Positions 42,788 to 54,013 are shown, counted from the stretch's first letter. The stretch: 64,000 bases of DNA from Neisseria perflava (GCF_002863305.2 NZ_CP136962.1:558001-622000); one strand, 5' to 3'. Notes: a model not told the origin generated them from the sequence alone. Program-made: numbers and translations.

Positions 42788-43645
42788 ATGCAAACCCGCC
42801 TGCCTTTTTTCGGCGTTATCCGTGTCAGCGGAGAAGACAGAGCTTCATTTCTTCATGGTCAATTATCCAACGATATTAATAATTTAGCTTCCGGTCAGGC
42901 ATGTTACGCCACATACAATACGCCTAAAGGCCGTGTATTGGCGAATATGTTGGTCGTCAATCGCGGAGAAGATTTACTGTTGGTCATGGCTCAAGATTTG
43001 ACCGAAGCCATCGTCAAACGCCTGAGAATGTTTGTCTTGCGTGCAAAGGTCGTCTTCGAGCTGATGCCCGATTTGGCAGTAAGCGGCGAGTTGGCAGACA
43101 ATGCAGAACCACATCCTGCTACCGAACCGCAACTGTCTTTTTCAGCCCAAATTCAAGCAAACGCCGTAGAAATTGCCTTGCCGCACACAGGCCGTCTGAA
43201 AATTTCAGCAGCCGAAAACGCAGCCGAATATCAAGCAGGAGCCGAAAACGCGTGGAACTTGCACGAAATCCGCAGCGGCTATCCGTGGATTTGCGCTGCA
43301 ACCAAAGAAGCGGCTGTTGCCCAAATGCTCAATCAACACATTATCGGCGCCGTCCATTTCCGTAAAGGCTGCTACCCCGGCCAAGAAATCATCGCCCGCG
43401 CCCAATACCGAGGCCAAGTCAAACGCGGTCTGGCCGTATTAAGCGGCGATTCTTTAGAAGCCGCCGGTATTACCATCAAAGCCGGCGAGGAAGAAGCAGG
43501 CGTCATCCTCAATACGGCACTGACTGAGCAAGGCAGCCTCAGCCTCGCCGTTATTAAGTTTTCCGCAGCAGAAGCAGCATTGACCGATGCAGACGGTAAT
43601 GCTTTGAAACGGGAAGAACTGTTTTTTACGGTTGAGAAAGATTGA
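42788..43645 (+). CDS. ygfZ: YgfZ/GcvT-domain tetrahydrofolate-dependent Fe-S protein
   Basis: A 285-residue folate-binding protein of the YgfZ (IBA57) family, needed for maturation or repair of certain [4Fe-4S] enzymes. The diagnostic motif KGCYPGQEIIAR is present with its conserved Cys; the N-terminal DRASFLHGQLSNDI and YNTPKGRVLANM are also typical. It is shorter than E. coli YgfZ (326) but within the family range. Ribosome site TTAAGGAG is strong. A DUS hairpin ends the gene and the AT-rich island begins soon after. Confidence 0.9.
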   Translation: MQTRLPFFGVIRVSGEDRASFLHGQLSNDINNLASGQACYATYNTPKGRVLANMLVVNRGEDLLLVMAQDLTEAIVKRLRMFVLRAKVVFELMPDLAVSGELADNAEPHPATEPQLSFSAQIQANAVEIALPHTGRLKISAAENAAEYQAGAENAWNLHEIRSGYPWICAATKEAAVAQMLNQHIIGAVHFRKGCYPGQEIIARAQYRGQVKRGLAVLSGDSLEAAGITIKAGEEEAGVILNTALTEQGSLSLAVIKFSAAEAALTDADGNALKREELFFTVEKD

Positions 43646-43696
43646 TTGTCAGATGATTGAATAAAAAGCTTAAATATCAGCTTGAAATGAAAACAG

Positions 43697-43725
43697 AAAG
43701 GCCGTCTGAAATTCAGACGGCCTTT
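43697..43725. terminator. compact inverted DUS pair after ygfZ
   Basis: AAAGGCCGTCTGAA and TTCAGACGGCCTTT with almost no loop; likely the terminator of ygfZ. Confidence 0.75.
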
Positions 43726-43814
43726 GATATTGAGTTTTGTTGGTACATGACCCAAGCTGCGTTTGCTGCTGACTGGATTACGGCATGGTTTGGAATCATT
43801 CGGTAGCAACAAAA

Positions 43815-43907
43815 ACCGCGTGCGTGCGTACCGCACACACCCTACACCTTAATCTTAAGGTTTGCGTCGCCCGCAGGTAGGGTGTGTGGCGTAGCCACGC
43901 ACGCGGT
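43815..43907. repeat. large inverted repeat with 31-base arms, MITE- or REP-like
   Basis: The left arm (43815-43845, starting ACCGCGTGCGTGCG and ending CACACACCCTAC) and the right arm (43877-43907, starting GTAGGGTGTGTGG and ending CACGCACGCGGT) are near-perfect reverse complements, differing in a few central bases, with a 31-base loop. Dispersed repeats of this GTAGGGTGTG kind are known in neisserial intergenic regions. It is not a coding gene. Confidence 0.75.
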
Positions 43908-43964
43908 TGACAGGGGTGCGGGCTACGGCTTGCTGACGATTAGTTGGAAAACTTGGATTTGTAG

Positions 43965-43984
43965 GTCGGGCATTCATGCCCGAC
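43965..43984. repeat. short dyad repeat next to the OLD gene
   Basis: GTCGGGCATTCATGCCCGAC is an inverted repeat with 8-base arms (GTCGGGCA/TGCCCGAC) around a 4-base loop. This kind of element recurs in neisserial intergenic DNA. It may also terminate the gene at 44014. Confidence 0.65.
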
Positions 43985-44013
43985 AAATCCCTTGCAAAAG
44001 TTTAGGTTGCTGC

Positions 44014-45897
44014 TTATTGAGAGATGGATTTAAGTTTTTCCTGTAATGAATTAAATACTAATTCAAAATTATTCAAAGTTTCTTCATCAAATTGAAAGAA
44101 TTGTTTTGCCGCTAGTTTATCTTGAAAGAAACGAGTGATCTGCTTTTTATTTGGCTTACTTTCTTCAATAGCGTTAGAGATTAGATTTATCCCATCTTTA
44201 GAAATTAAATGCTCTAGTTTTTTATTTTGGAATTTTTCAGACAAATCTCCTAAAGTATTACATATTGATTCATGTAAAAACCATTCATTTAAATATTTAT
44301 CTCTTGCTTTACGACCTGCTGAATCATCATCAAGCAATACTAGAAAATCATATCCCCAACCAAGATATAATGAAATTAAAGGCCCTAATTCATTAGCTCC
44401 TGATGATGGCAGAAGAATAATTTTTTTAAATTTTCCAAAAATAATGTCTTTAAAGTAAGTAAAGATATAAAAATCCCCCTTACCCTCTAGCATCACAGTA
44501 TTTTTTTTATGAGAAAAAACACTTGGTTTATAATTAATAGCGTCTAAAATCGGTTGATAATAAGTTGCCTTGTCGGGATTTTGACCCACAAATTTTTTAT
44601 AACTAGATACAATAACATTTGGTTCATCCAACGAAAGATCATTCATACTGCTTAATGCATTTTCATAATGAATAGAACTGTTTTGGATAATGTAACAGTT
44701 CTCTAACCATTGGGGATTTACCATATAATGAGAGTGAGTGGAATAAATCAAACTATTACCACCATCTGCAATAGATTCAAAACTTTTGAGTAGTTGGCTT
44801 TGAGCAGTGGCATGTAAATTTGAAGCTGGTTCATCAAGCAGAAAAAGCGTTCCTGAACTACTTCTTGTATTTCTAAATTGGGTAAATAATAAGAAACAGA
44901 AGAACCATCTAAACCCTAATGATCGCTCTGTTAGGCTATATGTAGAAACGCCATCTTTAATATGAAAACTTATATAAATAGGAGGGTTGTTAGACTCATT
45001 ATCAACATTGCATTTAATTTGAATGTCTTTGGCGGAGTCCTCTCCAAATATTTCGTTCCATCGAGTAAAAACTACTTTAGAAATTTGCCTTCCCAATTGT
45101 TCCATCACGGCATTTACTTGTTCACTTCTATCACTTCTTTGATAACTAAAAAAACTCCAACTTTCACCTTCTTCAACATGGTTAATTCGATCAACAATAT
45201 GTTCTTGGATATATAAGCTACGATCCGTCGAGTCCAATATGTCTTGGATAATTTGACGGTAATATGAATTTTTTAAATTTAAATGATCAGGAGGGTTTGC
45301 TAAATAAACCTTTTCAGGAAATTCAAATAAAAAGGTAGGGAAATAGCAAATTCTTGGAATTTTATTCCGTATAAAATTTACTACATCCAACCATATTGTC
45401 ATATTTGAATCATGTAAACGAGAATATTTTTTTGATCTTTTAGACTTTACATTTAGGATAATATCCCATGTACTTCCTGTTTTTGTAAATTCGGATTGTT
45501 CAAAAGAAAAATATTTAGTAATGCAAAATTCTTTTTTAAAAGAAACTTCATCTAAAATTAACCCATGTTCATTATTAAGATAATCTTTTAATTCGTTTAA
45601 ATCATTATCATCAAATGCAAGTAATGCTTTTATAGTAACATTGCCGTTGAAATTGTCTTTCAAATGTTTGGGTACCAAGTCTTTAGGCTCTACTTTTTTA
45701 AAGACATCATCATTTGAAAATAAACTCTCAGTATCCTTATCAGGAGAAAAACTATTAATTGCTTCCAGAATGGTTGTTTTTCCACTTTCATTTAAACCGA
45801 CAAGCGTAAAAATTTTACTTTCTCCTTGAGGATTTAGCTTTAATTCAGCCTTTTTAATTCCTTTGTAATTTTCAATGTCAAATTGCAAAAATTTCAT
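44014..45897 (-). CDS. OLD-family ATPase with TOPRIM nuclease domain
   Basis: A 627-residue protein. The N-terminal ABC/SMC-like ATPase has Walker A GLNESGKTTILEAINSF (34-50), a signature-like SLTERSLGFRWFF (321-333), Walker B FLLDEPASNLHATA (352-365) and a His switch in IYSTHSHYM. The C-terminal TOPRIM domain has Glu471 in MLEGKGD, SSGANELG, and the metal-binding DxD at 523-525 (LLDDDSAGRKA). This is the layout of overcoming-lysogenization-defect (OLD) nucleases; the size fits class 1, and no UvrD-type helicase partner (Gabija GajB) adjoins. Codon use is strikingly AT-rich compared with neighbours, suggesting transfer. Phage or plasmid defence is inferred from the family. Confidence 0.85.
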   Translation of the reverse strand: MKFLQFDIENYKGIKKAELKLNPQGESKIFTLVGLNESGKTTILEAINSFSPDKDTESLFSNDDVFKKVEPKDLVPKHLKDNFNGNVTIKALLAFDDNDLNELKDYLNNEHGLILDEVSFKKEFCITKYFSFEQSEFTKTGSTWDIILNVKSKRSKKYSRLHDSNMTIWLDVVNFIRNKIPRICYFPTFLFEFPEKVYLANPPDHLNLKNSYYRQIIQDILDSTDRSLYIQEHIVDRINHVEEGESWSFFSYQRSDRSEQVNAVMEQLGRQISKVVFTRWNEIFGEDSAKDIQIKCNVDNESNNPPIYISFHIKDGVSTYSLTERSLGFRWFFCFLLFTQFRNTRSSSGTLFLLDEPASNLHATAQSQLLKSFESIADGGNSLIYSTHSHYMVNPQWLENCYIIQNSSIHYENALSSMNDLSLDEPNVIVSSYKKFVGQNPDKATYYQPILDAINYKPSVFSHKKNTVMLEGKGDFYIFTYFKDIIFGKFKKIILLPSSGANELGPLISLYLGWGYDFLVLLDDDSAGRKARDKYLNEWFLHESICNTLGDLSEKFQNKKLEHLISKDGINLISNAIEESKPNKKQITRFFQDKLAAKQFFQFDEETLNNFELVFNSLQEKLKSISQ

Positions 45898-46078
45898 TCT
45901 GTTTTCCTTTTATTTTAAGATATTTGGCTCTTACGAATTTTTATTGTGTGGTATTTTGTTGATACATAATCCAGTAAAACAGTCGTTTCATAACCCAACA
46001 TCTCCATACTTCACAAAATCTGTTGGGGCGCTCCCCAACCTACGGCAAGCGAGGCTTTTCAGACTGCCTCTTTGCACA

Positions 46079-46111
46079 AAAGGCAGCCTGAATCCCTTTC
46101 AGGCTGCCTTT
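46079..46111 (-). terminator. terminator of alaS built from a foreign-dialect DUS pair
   Basis: AAAGGCAGCCTGAA and its exact complement TTCAGGCTGCCTTT form a perfect hairpin just after the alaS stop codon. The 12-mer AGGCAGCCTGAA differs from the AGGCCGTCTGAA used elsewhere here; it resembles the uptake dialect described for Kingella. Confidence 0.85.
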
Positions 46112-46117
46112 CTTACA

Positions 46118-49012
<2,895 letters not shown>

Positions 49013-49262
49013 AATGTCTCGATAAATTTTTTACAAGGATTTCAGACGGCCTGGACGGCACGTTGCGATTAAAAACGAATGGGCGTTATCTTACCGCAAA
49101 ACCATATTTCAAGCTATCGGCAGAAAGGTTTTAAGTTGGCTGCAATCCGTCTTTCAGACGGCCTCAAGCGGGACGATATCTTTTAACAATGAAGCCTATC
49201 CGCTCGGGCTTGCCTGCTTTATAATGCCTCTCTATTTTCAACCGGATACGCAAGGAATGATA

Positions 49263-50393
49263 ATGACCAAACATCTGCCCCTCATCGTACTGACTGCGCT
49301 GGCACTGGCCGGCTGCGGCGGCTCGGACAAAACTTCTGCCGACAAGGCGGCTCAAACCGATAATCAAAAGGTATTGAGCATTTACAACTGGTCGGAATAT
49401 GTCGATCCCGAGACGGTTGCCGCGTTTGAGAAGAAACACGGTATCACAGTAACTTACGATGTATATGACAGCGATGAAACGCTGGAGAGCAAGGTATTGA
49501 CCGGCAAGTCGGGTTATGACATCGTGGGTCCTTCCAATGCGTTTGTCGGTAGGCAGATTAAGGCAGGTGCGTATCAGAAAATCGACAAATCCCTGATTCC
49601 CAACTATAAAAACTTGAATCCTCAGTTGATGAAACTGATGGAAGGTGTCGATCCGGGGCATGAATATGCGGTGCCGTTTTATTGGGGTACCAATACTTTC
49701 GCCATTAATACCGAGCGTGTGAAAAAGGCTTTGGGTACGGATCAGCTGCCGGACAATCAATGGGATTTGGTGTTTAACCCCGAATACACGTCCAAACTCA
49801 AGCAATGCGGCATCAGCTATTTGGACAGCGCGGCGGAAATTTATCCTATGGTGTTGAACTATATGGGTAAGAATCCAAACAGCAGCGAAACGGCGGATAT
49901 CAAGGCGGCTACGGAAGTCTTGAAGAAAAACCGTCCGTACATCAAGCGTTTTACTTCGTCCGGTTTTATCGATGATTTGGCGCGCGGCGATACTTGCGTA
50001 ACGATTGGTTTTGGCGGCGATTTGAACATTGCCAAACGTCGTGCCGAAGAAGCGGGCGGCAAGGAAAAAATCCGTGTGATGATGCCGAAAGAAGGCGTGG
50101 GGATTTGGGTGGATTCGTTTGTGATTCCGAAAGATGCCAAACATGTGGCCAATGCCCATGCGTATATCAATGATTTCTTAGATCCTGAAGTTGCGGCGAA
50201 GAACGGCAATTTTGTTACTTATGCGCCGTCCAGCAAACCGGCTCAAGAGCTGATGGATGAAGAGTTTAGAAACGATAATACGATTTTCCCGACTGACGAG
50301 GATTTGAAAAACAGCTTTATCATGGTGCCTATCCAACCGGCGGCGTTGAAATTTATGGTCCGTCAATGGCAAAGCGTGAAAGCAGGGACATAA
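49263..50393 (+). CDS. potF: polyamine ABC transporter substrate-binding lipoprotein
   Basis: A 376-residue periplasmic binding lipoprotein for putrescine/spermidine. Signal peptide with lipobox (LALAGC, then GGSDKTS linker). LSIYNWSEYVDPETVAAFEK, the YDVYDSDETLESK stretch, FYWGTNTFAINTERV and LDPEVAAKNGNFVTYA match PotF/PotD family proteins. The ATG at 49263 has AAGGA six bases before it; two in-frame ATGs just upstream are less well placed. Permease and ATPase genes are not adjacent, so it is an orphan here and works with a transporter elsewhere. A DUS hairpin follows. Confidence 0.9.
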   Translation: MTKHLPLIVLTALALAGCGGSDKTSADKAAQTDNQKVLSIYNWSEYVDPETVAAFEKKHGITVTYDVYDSDETLESKVLTGKSGYDIVGPSNAFVGRQIKAGAYQKIDKSLIPNYKNLNPQLMKLMEGVDPGHEYAVPFYWGTNTFAINTERVKKALGTDQLPDNQWDLVFNPEYTSKLKQCGISYLDSAAEIYPMVLNYMGKNPNSSETADIKAATEVLKKNRPYIKRFTSSGFIDDLARGDTCVTIGFGGDLNIAKRRAEEAGGKEKIRVMMPKEGVGIWVDSFVIPKDAKHVANAHAYINDFLDPEVAAKNGNFVTYAPSSKPAQELMDEEFRNDNTIFPTDEDLKNSFIMVPIQPAALKFMVRQWQSVKAGT

Positions 50394-50411
50394 GCTGATT
50401 TAAACGTATTC

Positions 50412-50474
50412 AGGCCGTCTGAATGGTGTAACCGAAATCCTTGATTTCGTTTTACGGCTGTTCAGACGGCCTTT
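50412..50474 (+). terminator. DUS inverted pair, terminator of potF
   Basis: AGGCCGTCTGAA and TTCAGACGGCCT lie about 38 bases apart, with a further internal dyad (GAAATC / GATTTC). Confidence 0.7.
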
Positions 50475-50512
50475 GTTTTATGTCAGATTGGCTTGGATAA
50501 GGTTTAAAAATA

Positions 50513-50540
50513 AAGGGCGTGTCTATCAATCACGCCCTTT
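50513..50540 (-). terminator. rho-independent terminator of ubiE
   Basis: AAAGGGCGTG and CACGCCCTTT are separated by eight bases; on the minus strand the stem is followed by TATTTTTAAA. It is one of the few terminators here that does not use a DUS. Confidence 0.8.
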
Positions 50541-50559
50541 GTGTTTGCTTCAGACGGCC

Positions 50560-51297
50560 TTAGAATTTCACGCCTTTATGCAGGGCGACGATGCCTGCGC
50601 TCATATTGTGGTAATCCACGCTGTCGAAGCCTGCATCCAGCATCATTTGTTTCAAGGTCTCTTGGTCGGGGTGCATACGGATGGACTCGGCGAGGTATTG
50701 GTAGCTGTCGGCATCTTTGGCAATCAGTTTGCCCATAATCGGCAACAGTTTGAAAGAGTAGAGGTCGTACACGCCTTCCAAAGGTTTGTACACTTTGGAA
50801 AATTCCAATACCAGCAGGGTGCCGCCCGGTTTCAATACGCGGTACATTTCTTTCAGCGCGGCATCTTTGTGCGTCATATTACGCAGGCCGAATGCGACGG
50901 AAACCAGATTGAAATAGTTGTCGGGGAACGGCAATTTTTCAGCGTCTGCCAACGATACGGGCAGAATCATGCCTTCGTTGAGCAGGCGGTCGCGGCCGAC
51001 GGTCAGCATGGAGGAGTTGATGTCTGTCAGCCAAACTTCGCCTTCTTTGCCCACACGTTTCGCCCAGCCTCGGGACAAATCGCCAGTGCCACCGGCGATG
51101 TCCAATACTTTGTCGCCTTTTTTCAGGCGCGCGGTATTGATGGTGAAATGTTTCCAAACACGGTGCAGACCGCCGGACATTACGTCATTCATAATGTCGT
51201 AGTTTTTTGCCACGGAGTGGAAGACTTCGGCAACTTTGCCTGCTTTTTCGTCTTCGTCAACAGTTGTGAAGCCGAAATGGGTTTTGTGGTCGCTCAT
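50560..51297 (-). CDS. ubiE: ubiquinone/menaquinone C-methyltransferase UbiE
   Basis: A 245-residue SAM-dependent enzyme that C-methylates 2-octaprenyl-6-methoxy-benzoquinol (and demethylmenaquinol). Motif [21 protein letters not shown], then FDLV-like [19 protein letters not shown] and [17 protein letters not shown] are diagnostic. The N-terminus [19 protein letters not shown] is standard for UbiE. It has a rho-independent terminator. The RNase Z remnant lies just upstream, on the same strand. Confidence 0.97.
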   Translation of the reverse strand: MSDHKTHFGFTTVDEDEKAGKVAEVFHSVAKNYDIMNDVMSGGLHRVWKHFTINTARLKKGDKVLDIAGGTGDLSRGWAKRVGKEGEVWLTDINSSMLTVGRDRLLNEGMILPVSLADAEKLPFPDNYFNLVSVAFGLRNMTHKDAALKEMYRVLKPGGTLLVLEFSKVYKPLEGVYDLYSFKLLPIMGKLIAKDADSYQYLAESIRMHPDQETLKQMMLDAGFDSVDYHNMSAGIVALHKGVKF

Positions 51298-51326
51298 AGT
51301 GTCTGCCTTCTTAAAATAATACGGAT

Positions 51327-51767
51327 TCAGATATCGAATACGTCGAAATCGCCAACCACTTTCGACGCGGGAAATATAGTTTGTGCCTGCTGCTCCAGTA
51401 TCAGGCGTTGCTCTTCTTCGGTATAACGTGCGCTGATGTGGGTCAGGTAAAGTTGTTTCACATTGGCTTGCAAGGCCGGCTTGGCGGCATCGGATACGAT
51501 CGAATGGAACACTTGTTCCGCTGTCTCTTCATCGCCTGCGGCAAAGCTTGCTTCATGCACCAAAACGTCTGCGTTTTGTGCGGCGCGCACTGCCTGAAGG
51601 CAGGCTTTGGTATCGCCGAAGATGGCCGCTACCCGTCCTTTTTTGGGTGGGGAGAGGAACGCTTTGCCGTCAATGATCCTGCCGTCGTCCAATGTTACGG
51701 TCTCGCCTTTTTCAGACGGCCTTTCCGCCGCAACCGCCGCTACCGCAGGAATGCGTGTGTTTGGGTT
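51327..51767 (-). pseudogene. rnz: 3' fragment of ribonuclease Z (tRNA 3'-endonuclease)
   Basis: The frame encodes the C-terminal third of RNase Z: VTLDDGRIIDGKAFLSPPKK, GRVAAIFGDTKACLQAV, the metal-ligand region [18 protein letters not shown] and [14 protein letters not shown]. The N-terminal part with the HxHxDH zinc motif is missing. Going upstream, the homology stops just after GETV, at a DUS (51705-51719), and the frame then overlaps the DUF971 gene in a different register until a TAA at 51768-51770. Candidate start TTG at 51690-51692. It cannot be an active nuclease alone. A complete rnz may be elsewhere in the genome. Confidence 0.8.
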
Positions 51768-52143
51768 TTAAATCTTCGGCACTTGGCGTTCTGGACGCGC
51801 CGGCCTTTTCGAGGCGGTCGAGATAGTCTTGCCAAAGCGCGTCTTGATTGTGCGCCAGTCGGTAGAGATAGTCCCAATCGTAAAGGCCGCTGTCGTGGCC
51901 GTCTGAAAAAGTAATTTTCAATGCGTATTGGCCGACGGGGTCTAAATCGGTAATGCTGACTTCGGCTTTGCCTGTTTGCAAAACATCTTGGCCTGGACCG
52001 TGTCCGCGCACTTCCGCGCTGGGCGAGTACACGCGCAGGTATTCGGCAGGAAGGCTTTTGGCACCGTCAACATAGACCAAAGTCAGTACGCGCCGCTCTT
52101 GCTGAAGGCGGATTTCTTGTGGAATTTTATCGGCTTGGGTCAT
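51712..52143 (-). CDS. DUF971-domain protein with Cys/His/Gly tail
   Basis: A 143-residue cytoplasmic protein. The DUF971 domain (about 8-105; IRLQQERRVLTLVYVDGAKS, LPAEYLRVYSPSAEVRGHG, ALKITFSDGHDSGLYDWDYL) matches the N-terminal domain of gamma-butyrobetaine hydroxylase, found alone in many bacteria and sometimes linked to Fe-S work. The tail THSCGSGGCGGKAV is a possible metal-binding end. The ATG at 52141-52143 follows the preceding small membrane gene by one base; an upstream in-frame extension is hydrophobic and unlike the family. The stop codon TGA is supplied by a DUS, exactly where the RNase Z fragment begins. Confidence 0.85.
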   Translation of the reverse strand: MTQADKIPQEIRLQQERRVLTLVYVDGAKSLPAEYLRVYSPSAEVRGHGPGQDVLQTGKAEVSITDLDPVGQYALKITFSDGHDSGLYDWDYLYRLAHNQDALWQDYLDRLEKAGASRTPSAEDLKPKHTHSCGSGGCGGKAV

Positions 52144-52144
52144 G

Positions 52145-52378
52145 TCATGCTCCGTTCTTTTTACGCAAATAGGCAACGCGTACAGAAAAAATACCGCCAA
52201 GTACGGCAAACAGCACGATTGCGTAGAGTGAAAGCCGTATCAGGCTTACTTGTGTGCCCGCCGTCAACCCCAAAGGCAGCAACATCACGGCAACGAACAG
52301 TAAAAACGCGGCCAACATGGCGGCAATGCTGGCAAAGGCATAGCGGGTATTGGCTGCTGTTTGCGGATGTTTGGTCAT
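52145..52378 (-). CDS. small two-span membrane protein
   Basis: A 77-residue protein with two hydrophobic helices (about 13-37 and 46-67), a polar start MTKHPQTAANTR and a positively charged end YLRKKNGA, suggesting both ends lie in the cytoplasm. The stop codon is one base from the DUF971 start, so the two are very likely translated together. It is separated from the CAP-domain gene upstream by 76 bases. I do not recognise the family. Confidence 0.7.
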   Translation of the reverse strand: MTKHPQTAANTRYAFASIAAMLAAFLLFVAVMLLPLGLTAGTQVSLIRLSLYAIVLFAVLGGIFSVRVAYLRKKNGA

Positions 52379-52454
52379 ATTGGATAGCTTGCCGTAGGGT
52401 GGTGAGGCGGTATTTTATCAGCTTTTTGGTGCTTCATGCCGTCTGAAAACGGCT

Positions 52455-53744
52455 TTATTTCCATAAATAAAGTGTAATGGCACGCCTGTCTTCGCCTTCG
52501 GGCATTAAGCGGATGCTGCTGCCTTTGCTTCCGTTGACACGGATAATAATACCGCCGGCCTGCCGCTCGATAATGTCGATTTGGGTGTCGCGGTTCGTTC
52601 GGTAGTTGTAGCGTTCGCATTGTTTCAAGCACCAAAAATCCTGCCAATGGATAAAATATTTTTGTCCGGATTCGATGGCCAGCGTTTCGCCGCCTTTGAC
52701 GATGAAGTAAGGGTAATCAGGTTTTTGCGTGCTGAATGTCCATTCGGCCGTTCTGTCTTTTCCGTTTTGACGGTATTCGAACACAGCACGGTAGTTGGTG
52801 TCGTATTCCAATGGCTGTAAAGGAAACAGCGCAAATTGGCGTTCGGTCAGGAGGCGGTTTGGGTCATTATCTTTATCTAAGATTTTGACGTCTCTGATTT
52901 CTTTTGTGTCCTGATACAGTTTGAACGAACGCATTTTGACCGGAGGCGATTGTTCTGAGAACGCGATGCTGACCGGATTGCCGGTCATTTCATAATGCGG
53001 CATAGGGTCGGGACGTTCGCCGTGGAAAACCGGCGAAGCGAAGTTGCCTTGCGGATAGGTGATGTAAGGTCGGGTTTTGCGGTTGGAGATTTCATCCGCA
53101 TAAACAATGGCATGACCATGACAGGCATCTTGATAAAACGAGCGGCTGAGGTCGGATAGGGGGCGGTTTTTTTGGCAGAGGCTGTTGAATCTGCTGTCCC
53201 CCTGATTGATGCTGAGCGCGATTTGTTTGCCTTGTGATTCAAACGCCGCACCGGCCTCGTCGATATTTTGATCGAGCAAGGAGAGGCGGTGGTAAATCGC
53301 CGTCATCAGATTATCCAGCTGATGTTGGGCTGGTAGATGGTCGTTGATTTTTTCGTTTGGCGGATGCTGGCCGGTACTGACGTTTTCATGCACGCCTTTA
53401 TAAGCATAACCGGCTTTGCGTGTGCGGTCTGATGGGCGTGGGCCTGTATAAAAGGGATTGCGCGTATTGTGTTCGTCATGTCCGTCGTCAGGGTTTTGCA
53501 GCAGATAGCGGGCATGATTGCGCGCGGCGCGTTCGAGTGTGTCTGAGTGCGCCAGTGCGGGCAGATTGGCTGAGGAGCGGAGGAAGTTTAAATACGCCAA
53601 GGCGTCAAAATCGGCAACGGCAGAACGATTTTGCGGCGGTTGGGCATAGATGAGCTGGTCTTCGGAATAGCGATGGGTTTCGTAGTATTGGAATATGCCG
53701 AGGGCGACGGCAAAACCACCCAGCCAGTAAAGAATGTGTTTCAT
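52455..53744 (-). CDS. CAP (SCP/PR-1)-domain exported protein
   Basis: A 429-residue protein. One N-terminal membrane anchor or uncleaved signal (MKHILYWLGGFAVALGIF) is followed by a CAP domain at about 45-200: FDALAYLNFLRSSANLPALAH and LERAARNHARYLLQNP are its opening helices, with HDEHN and HENVS-type histidines. The second half (about 230-429) is beta-rich and ends RRAITLYLWK; it contains FWCLKQCERYNYR, with a possible disulfide. CAP proteins occur in the envelope with varied, mostly unknown roles. It lies in the same direction as the small membrane and DUF971 genes. Confidence 0.8.
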   Translation of the reverse strand: MKHILYWLGGFAVALGIFQYYETHRYSEDQLIYAQPPQNRSAVADFDALAYLNFLRSSANLPALAHSDTLERAARNHARYLLQNPDDGHDEHNTRNPFYTGPRPSDRTRKAGYAYKGVHENVSTGQHPPNEKINDHLPAQHQLDNLMTAIYHRLSLLDQNIDEAGAAFESQGKQIALSINQGDSRFNSLCQKNRPLSDLSRSFYQDACHGHAIVYADEISNRKTRPYITYPQGNFASPVFHGERPDPMPHYEMTGNPVSIAFSEQSPPVKMRSFKLYQDTKEIRDVKILDKDNDPNRLLTERQFALFPLQPLEYDTNYRAVFEYRQNGKDRTAEWTFSTQKPDYPYFIVKGGETLAIESGQKYFIHWQDFWCLKQCERYNYRTNRDTQIDIIERQAGGIIIRVNGSKGSSIRLMPEGEDRRAITLYLWK

Positions 53745-53812
53745 TATATGTACTGCGTTCAGACGGCCTTGAGCTGCGGCTCTTTCCCCTTGAAACTCAT
53801 GCCGTTAAATGA

Positions 53813-53944
53813 TTATTTTGATAGCGGCTTGACTTGGAATGCTTCAGGATGGGATTTGAAATATTCGACAGCGATAAATCCGCCGCCAATAATAATCAAC
53901 AGGGCAATGGCCATGCCGATCATCGCTAAAATGAATTTGTCCAT
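53813..53944 (-). CDS. 43-residue single-span membrane peptide
   Basis: A short gene encoding MDKFILAMIGMAIALLIIIG plus a tail GGFIAVEYFKSHPEAFQ and VKPLSK. One strongly hydrophobic helix covers about 4-28; the tail is polar. The frame sits exactly between the CAP gene and ilvD with a DUS hairpin upstream. No clear Shine-Dalgarno sequence precedes the ATG. Composition is that of a small inner-membrane protein; no family is recognised, so the call is moderate. Confidence 0.5.
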   Translation of the reverse strand: MDKFILAMIGMAIALLIIIGGGFIAVEYFKSHPEAFQVKPLSK

Positions 53945-53961
53945 ATTTGTCCGTTTGAATG

Positions 53962-54001
53962 AAGGCCGTCTGAAACACTTGAAAGCGTTCAGACGGCCTT
54001 A
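53962..54001 (-). terminator. inverted DUS pair, terminator of ilvD
   Basis: AAGGCCGTCTGAA and TTCAGACGGCCTT lie just beyond the ilvD stop codon at 54014. Confidence 0.8.
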
Positions 54002-54013
54002 AAGTCAGGTTAA

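Larger units (their letters stand above)
43646..44013. other. repeat-filled intergenic region beside the OLD gene
   Basis: It holds, from left to right, a DUS hairpin (43697-43725), a large inverted repeat (43815-43907) and a small dyad (43965-43984). I see no gene. The region ends at the stop codon of the OLD-family gene. Confidence 0.7.

Noticed and set aside
44501-44508. Eight-T run inside the OLD gene as a contingency locus
   Set aside because: Short A/T runs are expected in such AT-rich DNA; known neisserial A/T tracts that switch are usually longer. Variation data would be needed.
49164-50159. A 331-codon minus-strand frame across potF
   Set aside because: Shadow of the potF gene, whose signal peptide and binding-protein motifs are clear on the other strand; the antisense protein is His/Ile/Arg-rich and unlike any family.
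50473-51426. A 317-codon plus-strand frame over ubiE
   Set aside because: It runs antisense to UbiE, which has intact SAM motifs; no start signal of its own.
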